A DNA stretch of 64,000 bases from TC-15 sp034437275 (GCA_034437275.1 DAOTUD010000094.1:20132-84131), one strand, 5' to 3'. Counted from the stretch's first letter, positions 1 through 8,603 are shown. The notes: generated by a model not told the origin, from the letters alone. Program-made: numbers and translations.

Positions 1-2
1 TC

Positions 3-662
3 ACCGTCTTGTTGATCAGCAACCTGCTGAGCAGCGCCAAGATCATCGACCTGGGCGTCGCGCTTGGGCCGCTCGATCTGGCGTTCGACGCGGGCACGCT
101 CATCTTCCCGATCAGCTACATTTTCGGCGACGTGCTGACCGAAGTCTACGGCTACCGGCGCTCCCGGCGCGTGATCTGGGCCGGGTTCGGCGCGAACGTG
201 CTGCTCGGCTTTTTCGTGTGGCTGGCGGGCGTGCTGCCCGGGGAAACGGAGTGGCAGGATTACGCTGGGGCGGACGCCTACGCGGCGATCCTGGGCGGCA
301 TCAGCGGGCTGATCGTGGCTAGCCTGGTCGCCTACCTGCTGGGCGAATTCTCTAACAGCTACGTGCTGGCGCGGATGAAGGTCTGGTCCGAGGGGCGCTG
401 GCTGTGGATGCGCACCATCGGCAGCACGCTGGTCGGGCAGGCGGTCGATACGTCGGTCTTCATGCTGATTGCGACGGCGCTGGGTGTCTTTCCGCCGGAG
501 ATTATGCTGTCGCTGATCGTGACCAACTACATCCTGAAGGTCGGCTTCGAGGCCAGCCTGACGCCGGTCACGTACCGCGTCGTCAATGCGCTGAAGACCG
601 CCGAGCACGAAGATTACTACGACCGCGACACGGACTTTAACCCCTTCCGGCTTAGCATTTAG
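3..662 (+). CDS. Queuosine precursor transporter, YhhQ/vut_1 family (5' end missing)
   Basis: Integral membrane protein of the ECF-like YhhQ family, which imports queuosine precursors (preQ0/preQ1) for tRNA wobble modification. The frame is open from the first bases of the window, so the true start lies upstream; the visible TTG codons at 9 and 12 are probably internal. Family hallmarks seen: the segment reading FDAGTLIFPISYIFGDVLTE near the N-terminus, several hydrophobic segments, and a C-terminal KVGFEA stretch followed by a charged tail. The stop at 660-662 lies 14 bp before era, so the two genes are probably co-transcribed. The family assignment is firm; substrate is known for the family, not shown here. 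Confidence 0.85.
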   Translation, partial: TVLLISNLLSSAKIIDLGVALGPLDLAFDAGTLIFPISYIFGDVLTEVYGYRRSRRVIWAGFGANVLLGFFVWLAGVLPGETEWQDYAGADAYAAILGGISGLIVASLVAYLLGEFSNSYVLARMKVWSEGRWLWMRTIGSTLVGQAVDTSVFMLIATALGVFPPEIMLSLIVTNYILKVGFEASLTPVTYRVVNALKTAEHEDYYDRDTDFNPFRLSI

Positions 663-676
663 CAGCGGGGATCATC

Positions 677-1684
677 ATGAGCAACGACATACACCACGAC
701 ATGCACGATGACTTGACCATGAATAGCGATATGCCCAACGACGACTTGCTGGACCAACTGAAAGGCGAGGACGAACTGCCCGAGGGCCACCAAAGCGGCT
801 TCGTGGCCGTGATCGGCAAGCCGAACGTGGGCAAGTCCACCCTGATGAACGCCATCCTGGGCGAGAAGATCGCCATCGTCAGCCCCAAGCCGCAGACCAC
901 CCGGCTCCGGCAGTTGGGCATCCTGACCCGCGCGGAAGCGCAGATCATTTTCGTCGACACGCCCGGCATCCACCAGCCGCGCAACCAGTTGGGCGAGTTC
1001 ATGGTCCAGGTGGCGGTCGATGCGCTGCGCGATGCGGATGTGATCCTGTTCCTGGTCGACGTGAGCGCGCCGCCCACCCAGGCGGATCGCAGCATCGCCG
1101 CGGCCATCCACCAGGCGCAGGACGTGACGCCGGTCGTGCTGGTGCTCAACAAGATCGACCTGGCCGAGCCGCAGAACCGCGCCGCGAACATCGCCGCGCA
1201 TCACACGCTGGTGCCGGGCGCGGACGCGGTGCCGAGCGTCGCCACCGAGGGGCAGGGCGTGGACGCGATCATGGCGCTGCTGCTGGCGCATCTGCCCCCC
1301 GGCCCGCGCTATTACCCGGAGGACCAGCTCTCCGACGTGGCGATCCGCGATATCGTGGCCGAGATGGTGCGCGAGCAGGCGTTACACCACCTGGAGCAGG
1401 AAGTGCCGCACGGCATCGCCACCGAGGTCGAGGAGTTCAAGCCCCGCAGCGAGGACATGACCTACATCCACGCCACGATTTACGTCGAGCGCGAGTCGCA
1501 CAAGGGCATCGTGATCGGCAAGCGCGGCAAAATGCTCAAGGCGATCAGCCAGGACGCCCGCCAGGAGATCGAGGCATTCGTCGGCACGCGCGTGTATCTC
1601 GAGCTGTGGGTGAAGGTGCTCAAGAACTGGCGCAGGGACGAGAACATGCTCAGACGGCTGGGCTATCGTATTCAGCGAAGTTAG
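677..1684 (+). CDS. era: GTPase Era, 16S rRNA maturation factor
   Basis: Ribosome-assembly GTPase that binds the 3' end of 16S rRNA. The 335-residue protein has G1 GKPNVGKS at residues 47-54, a TTR switch-I motif, G3 DTPG, G4 NKID, and a C-terminal KH domain containing GKRGKMLKAI. It is about 35-40 residues longer than typical Era at the N-terminus: residues 1-40 are acidic and rich in Met, Asp and His, with no homologous domain I recognise. An internal start near ATG codons at residues 9, 15 or 19 is possible, since no strong ribosome binding site marks 677. It follows the YhhQ gene by 14 bp. Confidence 0.95.
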   Translation: MSNDIHHDMHDDLTMNSDMPNDDLLDQLKGEDELPEGHQSGFVAVIGKPNVGKSTLMNAILGEKIAIVSPKPQTTRLRQLGILTRAEAQIIFVDTPGIHQPRNQLGEFMVQVAVDALRDADVILFLVDVSAPPTQADRSIAAAIHQAQDVTPVVLVLNKIDLAEPQNRAANIAAHHTLVPGADAVPSVATEGQGVDAIMALLLAHLPPGPRYYPEDQLSDVAIRDIVAEMVREQALHHLEQEVPHGIATEVEEFKPRSEDMTYIHATIYVERESHKGIVIGKRGKMLKAISQDARQEIEAFVGTRVYLELWVKVLKNWRRDENMLRRLGYRIQRS

Positions 1685-1720
1685 GGGCGGGCTGTAGCAG
1701 GCCCCGGCAGGGCGGCGACG

Positions 1721-2194
1721 ATGCGCGTGGACACCGCACAACTTGACGACATGCCGAACTGGCTGGCACTGGCTGCCGAGGTCGAGCCGTTGTTCGGCCC
1801 GATGGTGGACGACCCCGGCTTCACTAACGCGCTGCGGGCCAACATCCAGCGCGGCACGGCCTGCTGTGTGCGCGAAAACGACGGGCCGCCCGGTACGCCG
1901 CTGATGGGTGGGCGCATCGATCGCCGCGATATCGACCATCAGGCGGCGCTGCGGCGCGAACTGCGCGAGGAGTTCGCGGTCGAGGTCGATGTGCTGCGCT
2001 ACCTGAACGCCTACCCCTATCGCCAGCGGCTGCACTACGTCTATCACGTCCAGCCGCGCAGCACAGCATTTGTCACCGACAATGATGAAGTGCTGGACTA
2101 TGCCTGGCTGACGGCGGATGACGTCGCCGCGTGGCACACTGGCTTCGAGTTGGACGCGATCACGACTGCCCAGGCGCGCTCGGTCGAGTTGTGA
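1721..2194 (+). CDS. GNAT N-terminus fused to Nudix C-terminus (chimeric gene, possibly non-functional)
   Basis: Residues 1-62 read like the start of a GNAT acetyltransferase (two-layer N-terminus with EVEPLFGPMVDDPGF and GPPGTPLMGG), but the acetyl-CoA binding half is absent. From the Gly-Gly at residues 63-64 onward the sequence is a Nudix hydrolase: an imperfect Nudix box with RELREE at 79-84, then a typical beta-strand region ending in a C-terminal WLTADDVAAWH segment. The usual glycine after the box glutamates is Ala. The N-terminal strands of the Nudix fold are missing. The junction falls on a Gly-Gly shared by both families, near 1907-1912, which suggests a deletion between two neighbouring genes. 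Function uncertain. Confidence 0.6.
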   Translation: MRVDTAQLDDMPNWLALAAEVEPLFGPMVDDPGFTNALRANIQRGTACCVRENDGPPGTPLMGGRIDRRDIDHQAALRRELREEFAVEVDVLRYLNAYPYRQRLHYVYHVQPRSTAFVTDNDEVLDYAWLTADDVAAWHTGFELDAITTAQARSVEL

Positions 2195-2210
2195 CCTGTT
2201 CCCCACCGTT

Positions 2211-4304
2211 ATGATCCACATGCTCCGCCGCTTACCGTTCGCCCGACTGTGTGCCGCCGCTGCGGTGCTCCTGATGATCCTCAGCGCGGTCGTGCTGCGT
2301 CCCGCCGGGCTGGACGAAATTCCCCGCGCCGTTGGCTCTGGTGGTAACGTGCTGCATTTCGACCACAGCGAGCAACGCTTCCCCGCCTCGGACGAGGGCC
2401 AACTCGCCGGGGCGCTGCTGGCGCTGGCGGGCGGCGGGCTGCTGCTCGTGGCGCTGCGCGTGCGGACCCCCGGCCCGCTGCTGGCTGCCCCCCGCACGGT
2501 GACGCTCACCCCGGCGCGCGTGCGGTGGGCCCCGGTTGTGGCGGGCGCGGCGGCGCTGTGGATCGCGGCGGAGGCCAGCGGGGATCGCGCCGGCTGGGCG
2601 TGGGCGCGGCACATGGACTCTGATTACCAGTTTGCGTTCCTGGTGCTGGGGCTGGCGGCGGTCGCGTGGGGGTTGGGCGGGGGACGCTGGCGCGCGCCTC
2701 GGCTGCCGCGCGGCGAGGTGATCGCTGTGGCGGGCGTGACGCTGCTGGCGCTGGTGCTGCGCGTGTGGGCGCTGGGCGATGCGGTCCGCCTGTTTGTGGA
2801 CGAACTCAACTTCACGGTGGCGATCCAGGGCTTCTGGCAGGCGGATGATGTCGAACTGCTGGCACCGATCACACATGTCGTCGCGTTCCCCCGACTGTAC
2901 ACGTACTGGCAGGCGCAGGTCGTCGCGCTGGCCGGGCGCGACCTGGCCGGGCTGCGGCTGACGAGCGCGGTGCTGGGCACGCTGACCATCCCGGCGCTGT
3001 ACGGCCTGGCGCGCACCCTGTTCGACCGGCGGACCGCGCTCATCGCGGCGCTGCTGCTGGCCGTGTTTCCGCCGCACATCCACTTCAGCCGGCTGGCGCT
3101 GAACAACGTCGCCGATCCGCTGGTGGGGACGCTGGCGCTGGCGTGCATCGCGCGCGGGCTGCGCAGCGGGCAGCGCATGGATTTTGCGCTGGGCGGGGTG
3201 TGCCTGGGCCTGACGCAGTATTTCTACGAGGGCGGGCGGCTGATCTTCCCGGCGCTGGTCGTGCTGTGGCTCGAGAGTGGGGCGCTGCTGTGGCGGCGGC
3301 GACCGGGCTGGCAGCAGGCCGGCACCGCTTTGCTGGCGGCGGTCCTGGCGGCGGCCCCGGTGTATTACGTCCTGTGGGCGCGCGGGCTGCCGTTCACCGC
3401 CCGCGTGAACGACACCCGGCTCAACGCGGAATACTGGCGCGATGTGCTGGTGTCGTCGCCGGGGGATACCCTGTTCCAGGCGCACCTGATGCACATCAAA
3501 GAGACGTTCCTGGTCTACGTCAACCGGCCAGAGAGCAGCTTCTTCTACGCCGGGAACACGCCGCTGGTGCTGGTCACGCTGGTTCCTGCGCTGCTGCTGG
3601 GGGTCTTCGCCGCGTTGGGACGCGGGCGTGCGCCGGGGATGCTGCTGCCGGTGGGGTGGGTGGCGCTGACGTCGCTGGGGAACAGCTTCCTGGTGGCGAA
3701 CATGCACGCGCCGCGCTACGTGGTGGCGTTTCCGGCGTTGGCGCTGCTGTGCGCGTTAGGTGTGCGCTGCACGCTGGGGCTGGTCTGGCCGGACGGGGCG
3801 CGCCCGCGCGCCCGACGTGTGCTGTTGGCGCTTCTGCTGAGCACGCTGGCGGCGCTGAACGTCGCGTACTACTTCGACGGGCATGTGCCGCTGTTCAACC
3901 GCCAACTGCGCGCGATCAAGCCCTACCCGGATGGCGAGGATGCCATCTTCCGCGCGCTGGATTTTCCGCCCGGCACCGAACTGCACCTGATCAGCGATCC
4001 CGCGTTCAATGCAGCCTACGCCCGCGCGATGCTCAACTTCCTGGGGCGGAGCGATCTCGCGGTCGAGACGCTGACGCCCGACGACGTGACGCCGTCCTAT
4101 CTGGCGGGCCTGGACCGCACCGACGATCACGCGTTTTTCGTGGAGCGCGGCGACACGGCCACGCTGGCGACCCTGCGGCAGCATGTGGCGCTGGGGCCGC
4201 CGCAGTACACCACCAACGCTACCATCCCGCCTGACCGCGAACTGGTGCTGTACTATGCGCCGCGCCTGGAGCCGGGCGCGATCATCCCACCGGGTGCGCC
4301 GTGA
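2211..4304 (+). CDS. GT39/ArnT-like (GT-C) membrane glycosyltransferase
   Basis: Large multi-pass membrane protein of 697 residues with the PMT/ArnT-like GT-C arrangement: after the first hydrophobic segments a loop carries the acidic pair in FVDELNF, followed by WQAQVVALAG, a run of transmembrane helices with FPPHIHFSRLALNN, and a soluble C-terminal portion of about 120 residues. Such enzymes move sugars from polyprenyl-phosphate carriers on the outer membrane face; donor and acceptor cannot be read here. The frame is open upstream to 2118, but the ATG at 2211 begins directly with a basic residue cluster and hydrophobic helix, and avoids overlap with the preceding gene. Ends 9 bp before the convergent ribF. 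Confidence 0.75.
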   Translation: MIHMLRRLPFARLCAAAAVLLMILSAVVLRPAGLDEIPRAVGSGGNVLHFDHSEQRFPASDEGQLAGALLALAGGGLLLVALRVRTPGPLLAAPRTVTLTPARVRWAPVVAGAAALWIAAEASGDRAGWAWARHMDSDYQFAFLVLGLAAVAWGLGGGRWRAPRLPRGEVIAVAGVTLLALVLRVWALGDAVRLFVDELNFTVAIQGFWQADDVELLAPITHVVAFPRLYTYWQAQVVALAGRDLAGLRLTSAVLGTLTIPALYGLARTLFDRRTALIAALLLAVFPPHIHFSRLALNNVADPLVGTLALACIARGLRSGQRMDFALGGVCLGLTQYFYEGGRLIFPALVVLWLESGALLWRRRPGWQQAGTALLAAVLAAAPVYYVLWARGLPFTARVNDTRLNAEYWRDVLVSSPGDTLFQAHLMHIKETFLVYVNRPESSFFYAGNTPLVLVTLVPALLLGVFAALGRGRAPGMLLPVGWVALTSLGNSFLVANMHAPRYVVAFPALALLCALGVRCTLGLVWPDGARPRARRVLLALLLSTLAALNVAYYFDGHVPLFNRQLRAIKPYPDGEDAIFRALDFPPGTELHLISDPAFNAAYARAMLNFLGRSDLAVETLTPDDVTPSYLAGLDRTDDHAFFVERGDTATLATLRQHVALGPPQYTTNATIPPDRELVLYYAPRLEPGAIIPPGAP

Positions 4305-4313
4305 CGGGGCCGG

Positions 4314-5252
4314 TCAGGGCCGGGGCTGGTCGGCAAGCAGCGCGCGCCCGCGCGCCACGTCCTGCTGAATCTGCGCCACGAGTTCCTCCACGCCGTTGAA
4401 CTTCATCTCCGGGCGCAGCCGCGCGACCACGTCAAACGCCAGCGTCGCACCGTAAATGTCGCGGTCGAAATCCAGCAGGTGCGCCTCGACGGTGACGATC
4501 TTGCCGTCGAAGGTCGGGCGGTGGCCGATGTTCGCCACGGCCATGAACGTCTCCCCGTCCAGGTGCGCCCAGCCGGCGTAAACGCCCCGGCCAGGCAGCA
4601 TTTTTTCCTCCCACACGTCCATATTGGCGGTGGGGAAGCCGATGGTGTGCCCGCGCCCGTCGCCGTGCACGACTTCGCCCGCCAGCCGGTAGGGTCGCCC
4701 CAGCCAGCGGTTGGCCTGTTCGACGTCGCCCTCGGCGAGCGCGGCGCGGATGGTGCTGCTGCTGATGAAGTGGCCGTTGCCGTCGTTGGTCACCAGTTCG
4801 ATTGCCTCCAGTTCAAATCCCTTTGCTGCCCCTTGCTGGCGCAGGAAATTAACGTTCCCCTCGCGCTTGTAGCCCAGCGCAAAATCGGCCCCGACCCACA
4901 GCGCGCTCAGGTTCAGGTGGGCGATCAGGCGGTCGACGAAGTCGGCGGCGCGCACCTGGCGCACCTCCTCGTCGAAGGGGTGCGTCACCACCAGCTCGAC
5001 GCCCAATGCCCCCAGCAGCGCCGCGCGCTGTTCCGGCGTGCTCAGGTAGTAGCGGTCCCGGGCTTTGCCCAGCACCACGTCCGGGTGCGGAAAGAACGCG
5101 AGCACGGTCGGCACGTGGTCCCGCTGGCGGGCGGTGCTGACCAGCCGTTGCAGCAGGTGTTGGTGCCCCCGGTGGACGCCGTCAAACATACCGACCGCGA
5201 CGATGGTCGGGCCGGTGGGGTGTGCGTCTCGTAAACTGTACACGTGTTGCAT
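4314..5252 (-). CDS. ribF: Bifunctional riboflavin kinase/FAD synthetase RibF
   Basis: Makes FMN from riboflavin and then FAD. Of its 312 residues, the N-terminal adenylyltransferase domain has GMFDGVHRGH at 21-30, FPHPDVVLG at 54-62 and ISSSTIR near 163-169; the C-terminal flavokinase domain has GDGRGHTIGFPTANM at 197-211 and the NIGHRPTF and VEAHLLDF motifs. Length and order match the standard bacterial enzyme. It is transcribed alone on the minus strand, convergent with the GT39-like gene. I saw no FMN riboswitch in the upstream region. Confidence 0.95.
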   Translation of the reverse strand: MQHVYSLRDAHPTGPTIVAVGMFDGVHRGHQHLLQRLVSTARQRDHVPTVLAFFPHPDVVLGKARDRYYLSTPEQRAALLGALGVELVVTHPFDEEVRQVRAADFVDRLIAHLNLSALWVGADFALGYKREGNVNFLRQQGAAKGFELEAIELVTNDGNGHFISSSTIRAALAEGDVEQANRWLGRPYRLAGEVVHGDGRGHTIGFPTANMDVWEEKMLPGRGVYAGWAHLDGETFMAVANIGHRPTFDGKIVTVEAHLLDFDRDIYGATLAFDVVARLRPEMKFNGVEELVAQIQQDVARGRALLADQPRP

Positions 5253-5452
5253 CCGGTCATTCCTTGCTGTGTATGGCGGTTGGAATCCGTGTAGATATTA
5301 CAGCAAACACGCGGCATTGTCACCTGGCGTCAGGTGCCGGTAGGGGGCGTAGTATAAGGGCAGGTCAGGCGTTGTGTGGCGGTGCTTCAAAAATGGGGCT
5401 TGTCTACGTACAATGTATTACCATACGGTGAGCTTATCGGAAAGGACCGGCG
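5253..5452. other. Divergent intergenic region between ribF and the small-paralogue pair
   Basis: A non-coding stretch of 200 bp with promoters for both sides expected. A perfect 6-bp hairpin (CACCTG-GCGT-CAGGTG) lies at 5321-5336, and a TATACT-like hexamer read leftward near 5351-5356 could serve ribF. The plus-strand gene at 5453 is preceded by GGAAAGGACC about 8 bp before its ATG. No RNA gene or riboswitch was recognised. Confidence 0.35.
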
Positions 5453-5683
5453 ATGAACAGCGACCAGCACCGGCGTCTGCACGAGTGGATCGCAGAGGGG
5501 CAGTCGAACGGCACCATCCAGGATATTCAAACCGTCGTGTTGGCCTATTGCATGGACGAGCGTGAAGTATTGGCCTGGATCGCGGATGTCGTCACGGGCA
5601 AGACCGACGAACAGGACGCGATCGTCAGCATGGAGCGCGCGCTGGCGCACGACGATGCGCCAAGCTCCCAACTTGCGGGGTGA
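5453..5683 (+). CDS. Small conserved protein, paralogue A of a tandem pair
   Basis: Protein of 76 residues with no family that I recognise. The core HEWIAEGQSNG...QTVVLAYCMDEREVLAWIADVV is nearly repeated by the next gene at 5770, so the conservation of two copies supports both being real. It is predicted all-helical, with a single Cys in AYCMDERE and no signal peptide or membrane segment. A good ribosome binding site (GGAAAGGA) precedes the ATG. The extended C-terminal tail (HDDAPSSQLAG) is unique to this copy. Function unknown. Confidence 0.65.
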   Translation: MNSDQHRRLHEWIAEGQSNGTIQDIQTVVLAYCMDEREVLAWIADVVTGKTDEQDAIVSMERALAHDDAPSSQLAG

Positions 5684-5769
5684 TGGCGCGGCGTGGCAGG
5701 CGTCAGGCGAACGATCGCACAGCATCAACTGGCGCTGCTGGCTGCGAACGGCGAGAGGAATACATCCCG

Positions 5770-5976
5770 ATGAACACGTACCAAAACCGCACCCTGCAAC
5801 AGTGGATCGAGGCCGGCCAGCAGCACGGCAAGATCCGCGATATGCAAACGGTCGTGCTGGCCTACTGCATGGACGAGCGCGAGGCGTTGGCCTGGATCGC
5901 GGATATCGTCAGTGGACGTGCCGCCGAGCATGAGGCGCTGGTCTTCATGCAGCGTGTGGTCCAGGTGCACCAGTAG
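5770..5976 (+). CDS. Small conserved protein, paralogue B of a tandem pair
   Basis: Protein of 68 residues whose middle (QTVVLAYCMDERE-ALAWIADIV) is close to identical to the neighbour at 5453; substitutions elsewhere are mostly conservative. The frame stays open upstream to 5680, but the ATG at 5770 has a GAGAGGA ribosome binding site and aligns with the start of paralogue A, so I prefer it. The pair lies 86 bp apart in the same orientation, probably one transcript ending at the hairpin near 6003-6039. Function unknown; small helical adaptor or nucleic-acid binding roles are speculation. Confidence 0.65.
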   Translation: MNTYQNRTLQQWIEAGQQHGKIRDMQTVVLAYCMDEREALAWIADIVSGRAAEHEALVFMQRVVQVHQ

Positions 5977-6002
5977 CGGCATTATCTGTTTTCCCGCGCC
6001 AG

Positions 6003-6039
6003 GCCCTGGCGGGTGTGATGCCTTCCAGGGCTGTTTTTT
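6003..6039 (+). terminator. Probable terminator after the small-paralogue pair
   Basis: Stem GCCCTGG (6003-6009) pairs with CCAGGGC (6025-6031), loop 15 nt, followed after two bases by six T at 6034-6039. The long loop makes it moderate. An overlapping short palindrome CGCCAGG/CCTGGCG lies just upstream. It separates the plus-strand pair from the convergent DUF547 gene. Confidence 0.45.
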
Positions 6040-6062
6040 GGGCAGACATTCCAGTGGCGCAG

Positions 6063-6971
6063 TCACATATTCAGCGACCAGTCATATTCCAGAAAGCGCA
6101 CACGGATATCCTCGGCGTGCTGCTGCACGAAAGCCCGGTCGTCGTCGTCCAGCAGGTACGGCGCGACAAAGCGCACCAGCGCCGCCTGCCGCCGGTAGCC
6201 GAACAGCCCACCACCGAAATCCCCTGCGTACCACGCAAACAGCCGCGAGAGCCACAACGCCCGTTTTTCGCGGTCGAGCCGGGCGCTGCCGCTGTTCAGG
6301 AAGTGCCGTGTGGCAAGTTCAAGCTGCTGGTCCAGTTGACCGGCCTGGTACGCGCCAATCGGCGGGCAGGATGCCGCGCCGCAGTTCAGTGTGAAATGCA
6401 GGCGCGGGTCGATCTGGTCCAGGCACAGTGCCCGGCGCGGATCCCCGGCGGCAAAACGCGGGCCGGGGAGGAATGGGTGCCCGGCGTTGGCCCGCAGGAT
6501 GCCATGCTCGATATCGTCGGCGCTCAGCCGCCACCCGCCCACGACATACGCTGCTCGCTCGAATACGCCGCGCACTGCGGTGATGGTGTCTTGCACGCCA
6601 TACGCGATCACGGCGTGGATGATCAGCGCGTTGTACAGGTTGATCCAGAACGCCATCTTTTCCGCCGGCGTGGTGAGGGCCTGCGCATCGAAGCGGCGCA
6701 GCGTGTACGTGGCGGTTACGTAGTCGGCGAACGCCGCGCTGTCCGCCAGGGCCGGATAATCGACGCGGCCTGTGTCTGGGTCAATCGCCGCGCCCTTGAT
6801 GCGGTTGACGGCGTCCCGCAGCCGGGCGGCCAGGTCGGGGCCGGGGGCGGCATCCGGGGCCGGCCCGCCGCAGTTCAACGCCTCCCGCGGGTGCAGCCGG
6901 TACAGGGCGCGATACACCCGCAGCGGCCATCGCCGCCGGACCGGGCGTATCGCGTCGGGGGGACAGCGCAT
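6063..6971 (-). CDS. DUF547 domain protein
   Basis: Soluble protein of 302 residues with the DUF547 signature: KMAFWINLYNALIIHAV in the first half, DDIEHGILR, and DPRLHFTLNCGAASCP with two conserved Cys. DUF547 resembles a papain-like/transglutaminase fold with Cys and His in a plausible catalytic arrangement, but no substrate is established. No signal peptide is visible. It sits just downstream (minus strand) of the secreted TolB-like protein gene with a 2-bp gap, so the two are almost certainly one operon, which hints at a shared envelope-linked role. Confidence 0.85.
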   Translation of the reverse strand: MRCPPDAIRPVRRRWPLRVYRALYRLHPREALNCGGPAPDAAPGPDLAARLRDAVNRIKGAAIDPDTGRVDYPALADSAAFADYVTATYTLRRFDAQALTTPAEKMAFWINLYNALIIHAVIAYGVQDTITAVRGVFERAAYVVGGWRLSADDIEHGILRANAGHPFLPGPRFAAGDPRRALCLDQIDPRLHFTLNCGAASCPPIGAYQAGQLDQQLELATRHFLNSGSARLDREKRALWLSRLFAWYAGDFGGGLFGYRRQAALVRFVAPYLLDDDDRAFVQQHAEDIRVRFLEYDWSLNM

Positions 6972-6973
6972 GG

Positions 6974-8254
6974 TTACTGCTCGTCCGTGATGTCGGGGAT
7001 GTCGGCTGCATCGCCGATCTCAATCGTGATCAGGCTGGTAGCGATCCACCCGCTGGTGCCGTCCTCGGAGAGCGTGACGCGGTACCAGTCCCGGTCGGGG
7101 TTCTGCGCGATGCCCTGGACAAAGACGACCTTCCCGGAGTTCAGCACCGCCACGATGTTATCCCCGATCACCGGCGTGCTGCGCATGTTGACGCTGCTGG
7201 TCGCGTTGACGCTGCCGATCACCGGTAGATTATCGGCGACGGCCTGCACCTCGGTGTCGACCGGCTCCCAACTGCTGTTGCGTTCGCTGACGCTGGGCGT
7301 GTTGGTCAACTGCTGCAGCAGCCCGGTGCGCAGGTCCTGGCGGAAGATGTCCCAGAGCTGGATGTTGGGGTTGTCGTTGGTGTCGCGCAGGTAGACGAGC
7401 TGCGTCTGGTCCGGGCTGAACATCGGCTCGCGCTCTTTGATGCCGGGCGACTGCGTGACGTTGATCGCGTCGACCTGCGGGGTACACTGCGTCTTGTCCA
7501 GGATGCAGTCCGACGGCATGACGTAGATATCTTCCTCGTCGGCGTAGGTGATCCACTGCCCGTCGGGACTCCAGTGGGGCGTAAAGCCCTGCGCGACCGT
7601 CATATCGTCGCTGGCGGGGATGGTGCCCTGCGTGTCGAGGGCGTGCACTTCCCAGCGCAGCCCGTCGGGTTGGGTCACGTAGCGGTTATAGAGCAGGAAG
7701 CGCCCGGTCGGGTCCCACGATACGTGGCCGACGTTGTCGGCAAAGGCGGTCAGTTGGGTTTTCTCGCCGCTGAGGAAGTTGATCAGGTACAGGTTGTAGG
7801 TGTCGTCCTGCTCGTTGGAATAGATCACAAACTGCTGCCCGTCCGGGTGCCAGTTGCCAGCGTAATCCTGGTAATTGCCATTATTAGCGACCACCTCGCT
7901 GCTGGAATTGCTCTCGAATTCGTAGACGAACACCTGCGCCGTGCGCGGTCCTTCGTCGGGCTTGGGCCGCCAGTTGTTGGGCGCGCCGCCGCCGCAAATG
8001 CGCGTATAGAGCAGGCGCGTGCCGTCCGGACTCCAGGCCCCATCGCGCAGCCAACAGGTTGCTTCGCCATCTTCGATCAGGTATTCCTGCCCAGAGCCGT
8101 CGGCCAGGATGGTGAACAGCCCCAGTTCGTCCCCGGCGACGATGCGGCCCGGCGGGGCGGGGAACGGGTCGCCATCATCCTGGGCATGGCCGGGCAGGGC
8201 CAGTACGGCCAGGGCCAGAATGAGCAGCACAGACAGGTATCGCGTATTGAACAT
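6974..8254 (-). CDS. Secreted TolB-like beta-propeller protein with C-terminal SH3 domain
   Basis: Protein of 426 residues starting MFNTRYLSVLLILALAVLALPGHA, a clear Sec signal peptide. The body contains repeated WSPDG/WHPDG/FSPDQ motifs of PD40/TolB-type propeller blades (roughly residues 40-330). A bacterial SH3 domain follows near 345-415, with VNMRSTP and a DWYRVTL strand. The start at 8254 is chosen because AAAGGAG lies 8 bp upstream; the frame is open further to 8278 but that extension would contain the ribosome binding site. Probably an exported sensor or cell-surface protein. It overlaps nothing and precedes the DUF547 gene by 2 bp. Confidence 0.8.
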   Translation of the reverse strand: MFNTRYLSVLLILALAVLALPGHAQDDGDPFPAPPGRIVAGDELGLFTILADGSGQEYLIEDGEATCWLRDGAWSPDGTRLLYTRICGGGAPNNWRPKPDEGPRTAQVFVYEFESNSSSEVVANNGNYQDYAGNWHPDGQQFVIYSNEQDDTYNLYLINFLSGEKTQLTAFADNVGHVSWDPTGRFLLYNRYVTQPDGLRWEVHALDTQGTIPASDDMTVAQGFTPHWSPDGQWITYADEEDIYVMPSDCILDKTQCTPQVDAINVTQSPGIKEREPMFSPDQTQLVYLRDTNDNPNIQLWDIFRQDLRTGLLQQLTNTPSVSERNSSWEPVDTEVQAVADNLPVIGSVNATSSVNMRSTPVIGDNIVAVLNSGKVVFVQGIAQNPDRDWYRVTLSEDGTSGWIATSLITIEIGDAADIPDITDEQ

Positions 8255-8603
8255 GACTACACTCCTTTGGCATGGCAATCACTTGTTTCGCTGTTAGTGT
8301 ACCCGCGCCTCGATTTCAGATCAATCCGATATGACTCATTCTAGAGGCAAACGGGCCGCGCGCCAAGCCATGAAAAAAACGGTTGACGACACGCCCCGGA
8401 CAGGGTATCGTAATGCGGGCGTGATACCCGTCACGGAGTTGTGTGTGTTTGTTCACTGTGCGATGCAGCTAAATTGCGGCAGAATCACTCAGATTGTGCC
8501 TGGTACGCGGCTCCCTGCTTTGTCGGCGGCGGGTACGGCTGCATATATGATGATCATGTTCTATTGCAAGGACCATTGCAATTAGTGTAGGAGAGAGGTT
8601 TGA
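8255..8603. other. Gene-free upstream region of ppdK
   Basis: A divergent, 349-bp gene-free region between the secreted TolB-like gene (left) and ppdK (right). It holds a promoter candidate at 8383-8411 with an inverted repeat over its -10, and the ppdK ribosome binding site AGGAGAGAGG just before 8604. A reading frame of 84 codons at 8331-8585 has no recognisable content and is probably chance. No RNA gene recognised. Confidence 0.5.
8383..8429 (+). promoter_or_regulatory. Candidate ppdK promoter with overlapping inverted repeat
   Basis: TTGACG (8383-8388), 17-bp spacer, TATCGT (8406-8411). A 7-bp inverted repeat GGGTATC (8403-8409) / GATACCC (8423-8429) with a 13-bp centre covers the -10 and the predicted start site, a typical repressor-operator position. 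It lies about 190 bp upstream of ppdK, giving a long leader. Confidence 0.4.

Noticed and set aside
5253..5452. FMN riboswitch upstream of ribF
   Set aside because: Only a simple 6-bp hairpin is present; the conserved multi-stem FMN aptamer cannot be drawn.
8331..8585. 84-codon frame upstream of ppdK
   Set aside because: No ribosome binding site, no similarity, and it overlaps the predicted promoter.
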